A stretch of 64,000 nt of DNA, taken from contig CM048552.1 in assembly GCA_026413225.1 (NCBI GenBank), forward strand, positions 136,227,053-136,291,052. The letters are read 5' to 3'. The position numbers and the translations under genes were made by a program. Positions 10,843 through 43,300 of this stretch are shown here, piece by piece (position 1 is the stretch's first letter; every line of letters begins with the position of its first letter). Origin of the DNA: Otis tarda. Taxonomy: Eukaryota > Chordata > Aves > Otidiformes > Otididae. The notes under the pieces were generated by a model that worked only from the letters and a program-made list of their open reading frames with translations, did no database searches and had not been told where the DNA came from.

Positions 10843-13800
10843 TTCTATGTTTAAATTAAAACTGATGGCAAAATGTGATGTTTTGATTACTCATGGGGAC
10901 ATTTAATCAATTTTACACTTTGGATAAAGGCCCTCATTTACAATACTTGGCATCAGGTAACCAAAAGAAATCAGAAAGCCACACTTAAAACAGAAAATAT
11001 AGAAAATAATTTCATGCATATTTAAATCATTCGATAACTTGACTAGATATTCGCACCATTCAATTCACCTGACACTTTCATTTGGCTCTACTTTCAAGCC
11101 CATAAATAAATTCCTAGTTATATTTAACGCATATTTTATGATTATACCTCAAAATGAATCAGAAACATCTAAACACTTAAGAAAACGATGTGCAACTTGT
11201 TTAGCCTGAGTCAGAACCATTCTCCTCCTCTCTATGAATATCATAAGCGTATTTTTGTAATTTTGTAGACTACTATAAAAATATAAGCAAGGAAAGAAGA
11301 ACGGAAGTAAAGTAGGAAAGTACTTGGGAGGTATCTTTGTTTCAAGGACTTTAAAGATTAATAACTTAATTATTAGATTGGTAATTATTCATAGCTTATT
11401 ATTAAAGACTAGAAAAAGTTTAATAAATTGAACATCTACTCAACATTCATAGATACTAGAGCATAGTACACTACTGCTGTGATGGAAATGTCTGCTGTTC
11501 ATTTTACCAGGAACTAAACACATTTATCTCTACATTTTTTACTATATAAACACACACTGTTTTCTGGCGTCGCACTGAAATATCCCCATGAACATATTGC
11601 ATGATTCAATGCTTTAGTACTTGGGTTGCTCTCCCCAGAAGCAGATCCAGGATCTTGTACTGGTAAGAGAAAAAGTCATTCTCAGTCAAAACCTTCCACC
11701 ATTTCTAGCAACAAAATGGCACAGAAATTACCCCATTCCTTAGCAGACACTTTTAAAGGTTTGTATTAGTGCTGGAATTCATCAATTTGCATCTCACAGG
11801 CTTGTTCATTCTCTGTATGCTGATGTTATCCACCCTAAATAATGTGAGCGACCACTCGCAACTGACATGCAGGAGGAACACCACACACTTTTTTTGCCTT
11901 TTTTTTTTCTTTTTTAAACAGATTTCTCCTTTTCATCTTTGAGCACGGGTTTATACTTCACTGATGTTATTCAGCTTGCTATAATCCTCAGCCTTAATGC
12001 AAAAAAAAAAAAAAAAAAGTCATCTGCTATATGAATTAGAAGGGGAAAATACATAATGTATGCAATAGGGAGGATGCATTCTTTTAGATCTTAGTAAGCA
12101 TCTGCCACTCAGTCATTGCTGATAGCATTTTCCTGAGGCAATATATATTCCAAACTTTGTTTTGAGAGATTGAGGGGAAGGGTGCGGTGGGAAGTCTGGT
12201 GGTGTTGAAGTAAAAACCACCAAAAATTGAGGCAGAAACACTGCATTGGGACCTCTGACTGTAGAAGCATAGTACCTGTATTCACTAACTTCCTACAGAA
12301 AAATGATGCAGCTATACAAAAAGCTGAAATTTCCTCCAAATTCATTGTTTCAAAAGCAAGTGAAAAAAATTAACTACATGAACCCATCAAGGTTGTACTA
12401 ATTATGGTCAAACACATTGTGAATGTTGTCCCAGGGACCTTCATTGCATAGAGATGTATTTACATAGAAAAATAAACAGGCAACTTGACTTGTCAATGCA
12501 ATTAAATGCAATCACCTTATATCACAAAGGAGAATCTACAGTACACAGGACAAAAATGTATTTCTTGATGCATTTGGCCTAAGTATGCTTACATTGCAGC
12601 TATTTGGCATTTTCTCTTTCAATTTAGAGAGTAGAGTTTGTGCCCTGTGAAATGCAAACTTGCTTTCCAGCTCTGTTAATAGGTCAAGAAGTTAAAAGCG
12701 ATCAAACATGTACCAGGCCAGAAGCTGAAACGTGCCTGGCTGTCCAAGAGCTGTCAGCATCATGCTTTTGTGCAGCTAACTGACTTGAGACTTGGGTAAG
12801 GATAACACATGCTGTTTCCTTCGCCCCTGCCCTGAAAAGCTTATTTCCACCCTAATATACATATTTTTGGGAGACATGCTTAGGACTCCAGAGGGGAAAA
12901 CGTATAATTTTCAAGAAATGAAAGATTTAACATATACATATATATTTTAAATCCAATAACAATCTCCCCAGTGTATTTCCCAAATGTCTTGATAACACTT
13001 TTTATGATGCAAACATGAAAAGCAGTAACAGCTTTTTATTTCCCATCAGCTTTTTATTTCCTCTTTGCAGACATTCCTCTCAACATAATCCAGAGCAAGG
13101 TCATCCTGCACTACTGTTTGACAAGTTCCCACTAAACATTTCCGACACAACAGCTGACCACACGTGCTGTTAGCCCACACCAAATGCCAAGTGAAACCCT
13201 AATATCTGCATCAGCTTGCTTTCAGAATGGGACATGGAACATACTTTAAACCAACACTTGCACACATCTGCCTCAGTCATCTCAGCAGAAAAGGACACAA
13301 CATGAAAGCCTGAGCTTCCAAACAGGAGCTTGAAAAACATAGCAACGTAGTAGCAAAATGAAAGGCAGTGCAGCAACTCCAAATAGTGCAGATAAAACAC
13401 CTGTACAATTTTTTTGAAGCTTGATAGGTACAAAATAAAGCCTAAAATTAGGAATAAAAATGAAGACTATTGAAGTTATACTCTGTTAATACATTCTTCT
13501 TTGGCAACTTTTACAACTTACGTAAAGCACTTTAAATACAGTCCATTTCATACTTCTGTGGCACAGTGTCAAATCATTCTGGTACCTTCATGCGGGCAAA
13601 GTCAGAGCAGCACTGACTGAAATACTACTGAAATCGGTAGTATTTGTGCCGCCTGAGCACCTCGGGTACTTACACGGCAGCACACTTCACATGCCACATC
13701 AGTTGCATTACCTGCTTCCAATCCTAGGCTGCGATTATTCTCCTTTGTCTTCTTCCCAAGTATGGTCATAGTCAAAACCCTACACCACACCTCACGTTGG

Positions 13801-15969
13801 AGCGTATTTACCAGTTTAAGTACGCACTATAATTACACTGGTACAATTTCCTTAAACACACAAACAAAACCCCCTTAATTTAGAACCAGAGCACATAGGA
13901 GTTATGCAAACAGCTATGCCAGTATAAACTACTACTGCCCATTAACTTGCTTTTTAGGTTCAGCTCCTCCTCTGCAGGAGACTGTCTCTGAAGTCTGCTG
14001 GCAGACTTGCTGATGTGAACGCTCCCTAGCATGCTTTAGTCAGTTTTTCACATTTCCTCAGCTAACCTAAGCCATTTTGACTGAATCGGGTTAGAAAACA
14101 TTGATATGAGTACCTCTACAAACAGCGAGGAATGAATGACAAACAGCTAAGTGCAGAAATCTCTTTCATCAGTTCAGATGGATATGAATGCCATCAAAAA
14201 TCTAATCAGTCAACGACATTTAAAGAGTTACAAATTCACATCAGGAGTATAACTATACTATTAAGCTTTCCCTAGCCGTATGAGCCCTGGAATATTCCAT
14301 TCAAAGTGAACGGAATACACTGGTAAGGATGTATTTTAAGACTAGTACGAACTACCCTCTTACACAATCTGATTAAAGTTTTTGAAAGTCTCTTGCACTG
14401 CTTCAACTTAAAAATAAAATCAGGTAAAAAAATAGGAAAGCAATAAAATAAGAGTGACAGTAGGGAAGGAGGATGTCCAAGATGTACATTATTATAACTG
14501 AATATATAAACCTGAACTTTTTAAATTCAAAGAGATATTTATCTGGGGAACTCATGTCAATTAAAAGCATTGAGAAGCATGAAAAGGGTGCTACTCTTGA
14601 GAAAAGTTTTCTGGTTGTTACGAGAGCAAGATAGTTTACAATACTATATTCAATAGCAGCTTCAAGAGAATTTCACAAAAAAGGTTTATCCCATAAAGAC
14701 TATACTAACTGGACCTTCCGCATTTCCGCCCTACCCATGTATTTTAAGAATCACCACAATGTATCGACAAGGCAACACCGACAGTATTAACCCCTGCTTG
14801 TAGAAATTGTCATTTCAACAGTTAAATACAGTCAGACGATAAGGTTTAAATTCCATTTGTAAGTTGCCTTATACTTGCAGCTACCGACGGTAGAACAAAA
14901 CCAGATTTGCCATACTATACACACACCAACATTCCTGCAATAGGAAGGATTAAGGATGGAGTTTCAGGCAGTATTCCAAGCTTCATCTCTTGTTAGATAG
15001 TCATTAGTATTTTGTTGAATTGTCTTTTTAGAAAAACATAGTCTAAGGCTGGAATGAACCATTTCGCAAAGCAGATTTTGAGGTACTTGGATTGTACTTG
15101 GATTCTTCTAGAGATTCAAAACTTCTGTAATTTTAGAAAGACTAAAGCTTACAATACTTTTTTTTGGTACAACAGAAGTGTATTTTAAAAGAGTAGCACT
15201 ACTAAATGGTAATCTTCAGAAATAATAATCACCAAATCCACGCCAACCATTTGTTTAACAACCATTAGGTTTAACAGACTCTTTATAGAAGTTTTTCTAA
15301 GAAGCAGAACCTAAATTGCTAAAACCAAGGTAATCCTTACCATTTCGTTCAAAAGCTTTTACACACCAGCATACTTGTGAAAAGTGAGTGGCAAGGAATG
15401 TCAATGGTAGATTTTAGATTTCCTTTGGCCTCTTAGACTAAGCTTGCCATTTACATTTCAAAGATTATTCCTCCCAACTGCTAGTTTCTGCAAATCTGTG
15501 AGGAATGTGTTGCATTCTGTATTACAGGTAAGTGTTATACTGAACTAGGAAGGATTAGAGTGATTGATGCAGTAGTCTATGAGCCTTGAGTTCTATTTTC
15601 TCCCAGGGCTTTTAAAATCTGTATGTGTCTTGACACAGCAGAGGATTCTGAAGGCCAGAGTTCTGTCATGGATGAGGTTTTGATGACAATCAAGATGAAT
15701 AATAATTATATTTAAATTAATTTCTACCAAACGTATTGTCAGATTTCTAGGAACTCGGTTCTTACTGAATTCTTATTTCCAGAGCTAAAGTGTTTAAAGC
15801 TATTTAAAGAGACATCCTTCAAGTCTGTAGAAGAAAACTCAATGACACAGAAAGGGCTTCTCTCCCTATGTTGTCAATACTCCCACCTCTCATTATAGGC
15901 ACACTTAGTAATCTCAAAGTTATTAATGAAGCACAAACAAGACCTTTTAGACAGTCAAACCACACATTT
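10843..15969. other. Intergenic DNA downstream of MSL3
   Basis: AT-rich, no gene recognised on either strand. Homopolymers occur, such as an A tract at about 12001-12018 and T-rich stretches near 11889-11925. No long open frame, no tRNA-like cloverleaf and no repeat family that I can name. Confidence 0.55.
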
Positions 15970-15974
15970 ACACA

Positions 15975-16743
15975 GCAGCCACTGTGAACTTTATTAAGAA
16001 AAGAAGTGTTTGCCAGTTAAACTGCCATCATTTTATTGAGTTCTCCATTTACTTGTAGAAAATCAGTTCTTTCATAATGGCTCTGGAAACCATTTACTGC
16101 CAGGTAAATGTTGAATTACTGGCTACGTAGGATCCCCTTGGACCTATGGCAGCCTCACCCTGAAAAGAGCTATATACACCTTTGCAAAATGCAAAGTAAG
16201 CAACATGTCTTTCATTCAAGCAAAGTCATTCTTGAAGCAGATGTCATGCTAGCCAACAGGAAAAATACCTCTGCATTAAGCAATCTTTTCCATCATGACA
16301 GTTCCACAAAATGAAGTGCAATTTGTGAGGAAAATAAAATCTTTTAAGATACCAGTTACGCATCCTCTTCATGTAACTGTGTAGTCAAGTCTTACTTCTC
16401 AGGCTGGAGAGGTTGAGCTAAAATGAAATACAGCAGTATGATCTATCTTCATGAAAATGTCCTGTTGCTAATGCATCTGCTTTTGCCTCCTTTCCTCTTT
16501 AGTAGTCCTATGCAGTCCTATGCATTAGAAGTCAGAACAAGGCTTCTTCATTCATCTGGAGTTATATTCAATCCTCTAAGCAAGTCACAACACAGTTTAT
16601 ACAAGTCTCTGAAAAGAAGTTGTACATTCCCAAGTAATCCAACCATCACAGAAGATACTCCCTTATTTCTTCAACTCCAGACATTGTTTTAGTTTCTTTT
16701 TGATCTTGCCAGGTACAGTAGGATTTAATCTTTATTAATAGCT
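15975..16743 (-). other. MSL3: Probable MSL3 3' UTR
   Basis: Follows the stop codon in the last exon with no obvious donor site needed, and runs to the preferred poly(A) signal at 15990-15995. Its length, roughly 0.75 kb, is ordinary. The open frames inside it on the plus strand are antisense chance frames. Confidence 0.45.
15990..15995 (-). terminator. Probable MSL3 poly(A) signal AATAAA
   Basis: TTTATT on the plus strand gives AATAAA followed by G on the minus strand, about 750 nt past the MSL3 stop codon. The minus-strand sequence just beyond it (about 15961-15975) is GT-rich (TGTGTAAATGTGTGG), as expected of a downstream cleavage element. Alternatives are AATAAA at 16032-16037, and at 16731-16736, which is only 8 nt after the stop and unlikely. 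Choice of site is inferred. Confidence 0.5.
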
Positions 16744-37141
<20,398 letters not shown>

Positions 37142-37560
37142 TTGTTCATCATGGCGCAAAGGAGAGGAGCCCCGCCCCCTCCCGCGGGGGAGGTGCCGCG
37201 GCCGGCCCCGCCTCGCCCCTCCCGGCTCCTCAGGCGGAGGCGGGCGCGCAGAAAGGAGGGAGTTGGGGGTCTTCGCCCGATTTTTCTGGGTGAACGGTGA
37301 CCAGCTCTGGCCGCTGCGGAGCCTGGCTGCTGCCTTCTCATGTCCGCTCTGCCGCCGGTCCCGTGGGGAACCACCCGTCGGAGGGGCAGTGGGAAGGGGG
37401 CGGCGGCCGCCTGCCCGCCCGCCCTGGGCTAGGGGAGGCTGGGTCTGGGTGAGGCGAGAGCCCTCGGCCCTGGCCGGTCACCCGGGTTTGCCGGCCGCGC
37501 TGGCGGTTCCCCGCCGCCCTGAGAGCGGTGTGCTGGAGGGTTCCGTTATGGCCTTCCCTA

Positions 37561-39955
37561 AGCTTCACCACACCGTCCCTACTCCTTACCGTTTCTTGTG
37601 TTCTCCACTAAGCAAAGAACTGCCCCGTGCTCCCAAGGTGGCTATTCATACATGGTAACTTCCCTCAAGGTCCCTCTCTATTGTTCTTTCAGCCTTCCTG
37701 CAAGAAAACAAGCAAGAAATAGAGGGTATCGGACTCTAGGTTACCTAGAGTTTGATTAATCTTTCCAATGTTCAATTTTATATTCTTCTGAGTCTCAAAT
37801 AGGATGCAAACAGTCGAAACAATCAAAATCAATTCTCATTTTTCTTTCCTGTGTACTTTATGCTGACTGATGCTTGGAAGGGATGGGGGTTCAGTCAGGG
37901 GAATACTGCAATTTCCCATGCAATGTTATGAGATGTTCCCTCAGGCCATTACAGTTTTGATGCCAGTTCTGCATTTCTGATTTACAAGAGACCTCGACAG
38001 AGCTAGGAGGCCTGGGCTTAGCGAGCCTTGTAAAAAAGCCAGTTAATTTGTGATTTTTTAGCATTTCTGAAGTTGCTTTTCTGTAAAAGCTGTTCAGGGG
38101 GTGGATGACTTAAGCTGTGCAACTGAGCATATACTAGTCCAGCGCTAATGGGAAAGGAAGTTTAAATCCACCTTTCTTCCAGACTTTGAGGCTTATCAGC
38201 CTATCAGCAAAGCTGGAAACTGGCAGGAATGCCATGGGAAAGAACAGGGGGCTGCTCGTGTATTACCAGAAGGTTTCTGAAGAGAAAAGGCGATAGGGGA
38301 TGCCCAGAAAACAAGGTTCTGAGAAGATAACTGCTCTCTGAGATAGGATGGACAAGTATTCAATTTCTTTTGATTCAAAACTTAGTATTTTTAGAGTGGA
38401 GGTGGCGCAAAAAAAAAAAACCTGTTAACATGCTGCTAAGATGGGATGGACTGAGAGAAGACAATTCATGGAAAAGAAAGAGTGTGAGAAAATTAAGAAT
38501 GTGTTCCTGAAATTGTTCCGTGCTTGCTGCTGCTTAGGTTAAGAAACGGGTTCCAAAAATGTATGGATGTAATGTCAATTGCAGAAAGTGTTACTGAAGT
38601 TCCTTTTTTTAAAAAGAAAAGGGAAATTGTGCTTGACACTTGCAGAACAAAGCTGCTTCCAAGGGACTATCATGCTTTAAAAAAATGGGGGAGTGGGGCA
38701 GTTCTCCAGAGGAAGGAGAACAACAAACTCATGCTTGTGTACCTGCCTCCAACTTGGTGTTAAGAGTACTCACACAAGAGGAGCCTCCCACCATTTCTGC
38801 ACAAGCAGCTTCATGTATTTCCATGCTGTCTCCTAGATTCCCCCTTTCCTTTCCTCCCCACTGGTCTCCACTTGCAGACTCTGCTTCTCCTTCGTCTCAT
38901 CTCAGCCTCTCCTAGTTCACCCCAGCCCACTTTCATGGCTCCCACTCAAACTATTCCTCAACCTTTTTGACTCAGATTTCTTCTCACTTAGGTTTCCTAA
39001 CACATATATACAGTTCTCTGCCAGAGCGTTTGAGGTCCACTTGTTGCCCTGTCTCCCCTCTCCCTACTCCCACACATCTGCCCTTATCTCCCTGAACCAC
39101 CTTGCTGTAGACGATCCTTGCCAGCAGATCCCTGGCCTTGCCAGATCTCCCACCAAGGCTCCTGCTCTAGCTGGATTTCTAAAAACCTGTATGTGGGCTG
39201 TGCTTAACCAAGATCCACTCAGAGGGAGGCCCGAGAGCAGAAAGGCTGGCACATTTATGAAAAATTGTCCCTGTGATAGTGCTACCCAGGCAATGCCTAG
39301 GTCTACCGGGAGATTAAATGCAGAATATGGATTTTTCGAAGTTCTCCATAGCGAGGACTGACAACTGGCTGTGCAAAACCAAAACCAAAAGAGCAATAAC
39401 CACTAGGAAAATGTTGGTTGTGCGTGTGAATGTGCATACTGCCTGTGCAACGCCTGCCGTGAGTTGTACCTGCCGTGTAGAGCACATAAACAGAAAACTC
39501 AGTGTTAAGTTATATCGGATTTAGCAAAGCTTGAAATACAGTTCTTCACTCATATCCAGCAAGTCTGCTGCAAGAAGCAATAAAAGGCAGCAGGGCTCTG
39601 TGAGGCGCAGCATCTTTGGGTTCAATGTCCCAAATGCCGAGCAACACAGTAGAAGGGTAAGGGTTGGGAGCAACCAGCAGCAGGGCTTGTTCAACATTGC
39701 TGAACCAGATGAGCTGACCCACCACATGTTTTGAAGCAATTCCCAGGACACTACATCACTTCCAGGACAGAAAAGCGGTTTTACGGCTCCTCTGGGAGAC
39801 AGAGTGGCCTGGGAGAGGAGAACCCGGCCTCCTGTCAAGCACTCCCTGCCAAAGCACGCCCCACCGTATCATGAGGGCTAAGGGCTTCTCGAGGAAGTAT
39901 TTCAACTGCCTGCCTTATTGCAAGCTCAAAAAACACAATGCAGACAGCCCAGCGG
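37561..39955. other. Intergenic DNA between the two CpG islands
   Basis: About 2.4 kb of mixed composition with no recognisable gene. Short open frames on both strands, for example within 38524-39361, have no known motif. No repeat family was recognised. Confidence 0.55.
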
Positions 39956-39956
39956 T

Positions 39957-40370
39957 CGCGCAGTTTTTATTTAAGCAACGAAACGACCGGTGGCGTTTGT
40001 AGGACGCGGGGAAAAGTCGCCGGCACCCGCCGCCCGCACAAGATGGAGACGGCGCTGGGCTGCAAGGCATGCTGGGAGCTGTAGTCCGGCGGCGGAGGGA
40101 GCCGGCCTCGCTGCCTCGCCTCGCGGGGAGGAGGTGGCAAGTTCATCGCAAAGACGAGTATATTGGGGCGGTATCCTGCCTCGTCCCTTTCTGCGCAACT
40201 ATTTGGGGAAGACCGAGGCTTAGGCTGGCCAGAGAAGAGGGGTGCCTGCGGCAGCCGGCGACGCACTGGGAAGCCGGGACCCTGGGCAGGCCGCGGCGCA
40301 GGCCGGCGGGGCAGCGGCGGGTGGCGGCAGCTGTGGTGTGTGTTTAGGGGGTGACCTGGGAGCCTTTAGC
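39957..40370. promoter_or_regulatory. Second CpG island, orphan promoter candidate
   Basis: About 0.4 kb rich in CG dinucleotides, about 2.8 kb upstream of the MSL3 start codon and separated from the MSL3 island by ordinary DNA. It holds a long ZNF143/Staf-type motif (listed separately), a class of element found close to transcription starts of constitutive promoters. No known protein can be read from it on either strand. It could start a noncoding transcript in either direction, an untranslated first exon of a gene to the right, or an alternative MSL3 5' exon. Confidence 0.65.
40066..40087 (-). promoter_or_regulatory. ZNF143/Staf-type binding site
   Basis: On the minus strand the 22 bases contain ACTACAGCTCCCAGCATGCC, a near-perfect match to the ACTACAAYTCCCAGMATGC-type consensus bound by ZNF143. 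Such sites are strongly enriched within about 100 bp of transcription starts in CpG-island promoters. Occupancy is inferred. Confidence 0.75.
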
Positions 40371-43300
40371 CCCTCTGAACAGGCCAGTGCCTGCTCACAA
40401 ACTGCTTTGTGCAGAGCTTTCACTACCATAATGTGTGTAGCCTTAATTTTACCCTCATATCTGCTATTATTTGGTGTCTAGTTATACTGGAAACTTCTTG
40501 TTCTACACACCTGCAAGCGAAAAAAAAATCACAGGACTTTAAAATACATCTTAAATATGTAGATCGGTTCGTGGTGTGAAAACCACACAGACTGGTTTTC
40601 AATCAGTCAGTATTAAAAGATGAAAATAGTCAAATAAAGTTTGTTCAAGTGGCCTCTAAAGAGTTTCCAAGGTATTGCTGTTCAAGTTAACCATGAAGGA
40701 TGTAGTGAAGGTCTTGTACGTGTAGAGCACAAACAGCAAAAGTAAATTTCCAGAAACAACAGCAGAGAGACATGCACACACATTGCTTATACTTAATAGT
40801 AAATTATGCAGTAATTATAGATTGGTTTAAATCACGTTAAACCATAGGATATAGCTGTATCTTTAAGAAAATGATAAAGTTGCTTCTCAAACATCAGCAG
40901 GTCACCAGCCAAAATACGTATAATTGCAAGACATATATTGGCTCAGGGGTTCACTACCTATTTCATCAATGTTTTATTTTTGTCTGGAGAAAAGAGTACT
41001 ACATAAGACATGAGTAAGCCCTGTGAATATGATTATATCTCAAATGAAGAAGTCTAGAGGCAGCCTCTCCAACAAAGTCCTGGCTGAAAGGATGCCTAAA
41101 GCAGTGATCAAAGATGCAATCTTCCACCACGTTTGAGATGTTCGTTTAATAAATAAACAGCTTTTCCTCCAACAAAGACCAACTCTATCACAGCTTCTCC
41201 TAAAGTGAACAAACTGCATTATCGTAAATATTGTCTAACTGCTTGGATCAAAAAGAGGCGAGACATTTAGTGGAAGTCTGTTACAGATGGATATTTTTAA
41301 TTGTTAAACTTGTAATATCCTTAAGACATACCCAGTTAGTTTGACAAAACGTAATATGCGTAACCGTGTTAGTTGTTACTGTTTGAATCTTCCCTGATTT
41401 TCATTATTTTTCCTGAGATCGATGTTAGGATGGCAGGTGTGTAGTTACCTGGGTTGTCTTAATTGGTCCATTACTTAGCCAACGCAGGTTGAATGTGAAG
41501 GCACATCAGTTGAGGGCAGTAGAAGCAAGTGGTGTTTTTATGAACTTCAGCATCCACAGTATTAGTATGCTGCTTCTAAATGCTGATGAAACTTCAGTTA
41601 TACTTAAGTAATTTTTTTTTTTATCCCTGCAATGATTTTTTATTTACATTCCTTCTTCATTTTTTCATGGTGGAAACCGCAAGCAGAAATTTTTAAGCAT
41701 TCTAAGGGTATTTTTGCTTCATGAGGCTCTCATCACTTTGCCTAGACTGAAATCCCTTAGGATTGTGTAACTTTCTTCCTAAGCCTTTGTTTAACAGCCG
41801 TCACCTGCACAGGTTCTCTTCTATGTTTTGTTTGTTAGAAAAAAAAATTATTTGTTTTGGAGTTGAGCAAGGGACGAGAATACATTATTTTTGGCAGAGT
41901 GACATTCTTCCTTTTTGCCCACTCATTTTTCACAAGCAATTATAACCAGTAGTTTTAGTATCAGCATCATGGAAATTTTCCCATTAATGTTACAAGACAC
42001 TCAGAGAAAGCAGAGGATATCTACAGTGAGTGGAGGAGGCAGTCAGAATCAAAGCATAGCTCACAAGAAGTAGACAGTAACCCTCTGAGAATATTTTATC
42101 GCATAACAATTTTGCTGGATTGCAATACAGAGAATACAATGTCAATATGTGTCTGCACATTTAATGAAATAATAGCCCAGTTGTCCTCTCCCTGAAGTTA
42201 ATAAAAGTTAGCTTGAACATCAACATAATGCTATCCTTGATTCTTTGAGGTAATCCTCAAAACGATGAAGTGGTAAATATTTAATAAGGGGAACATTCTT
42301 CTGTAGTATCTCTAAACTAAATATACAGATATATAGAAATACTAAACTATTTATTTCATTTCATTAAGGCAAACCCTGTTCCTTTCAAATCTCCTGAAGT
42401 TAATCCCTGGTGTTTAGACTCATTTCTGCTGTTTATATTGGCTTCATAAACCTTCAGCCTAAACAGAGAAAAAAAAAGTAAGGATTCTTCCCATGAAACA
42501 GCTCAAGAGAGAAATCCTGACATCACTTTAATGAAGCATACTTCCTGCTTCAACATAATTAAATTGTGAGATCTTAAAAATAAAAACAAAGAAAAAAATC
42601 CAAACCAATCGTAATTTACTGTAAAGCTACAGACATCTCTGGGATAAAAAAGGGCTCTGCTTCCATATGCTACAGATGTGGAGATTATCATTACCTATGA
42701 GGGACATTCCTCCTGATGTTCTCATTTGGGCATCTGTTTCAAACTGAGAAGTTTCAGCCAAATCAATTGTTGCTTCCAGGGACAAAGCTAACATTTGTTC
42801 TGCAAAAGGAAAAAAATAAAATCTTTGCTGACTCTTAAGACCTTCAGAGATTCCAGCAGTGTCACAAGGGTGCCTTCTGCTGTCCCTGTGAAGGTAAAAT
42901 CAGATCCTTGCAACTGGGCTATGTTTATAACACCAAATAAAACAAGTGAAGGACTGCTCTCTGGCCAAGTGCCAAGACCTGGCCACATCCACCTGACAAA
43001 GCAATCGCTTCCCTTCCATGCACCTAAGACACAACCATTAGTATGTTTGTGCTTTTTTTGATAGTTGTTTCTTTCTTGGAAGAAAAAGGCTTATTGGCAT
43101 GATGTTTTCGTAGTATGAAGCCAAGAACACGTATGCCGTGCCCTGGAGAGTCTGAGGGTGATGAAAAAAAGATGGGCACGAGAAGGGGAAAGGAGAGAGG
43201 CTGATGTGGCCTTTGCCTGGTGCGTGCTGCGTGCTGGAATGGGCTGCACACGCATCATCTCCCGGTCTGGACATTGTCTGGGACAGCACTAGTTGACAGA

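Noticed and set aside
10391..10906. Several short open frames around 10.4-10.9 kb
   Set aside because: They are translations of CR1 3'-end fragments on the wrong strand, not genes.
40069..40347. Plus-strand open frames in the second CpG island
   Set aside because: Several overlapping Arg/Gly/Ala-rich frames occur on both strands. None has a known domain, and this is expected from base composition.
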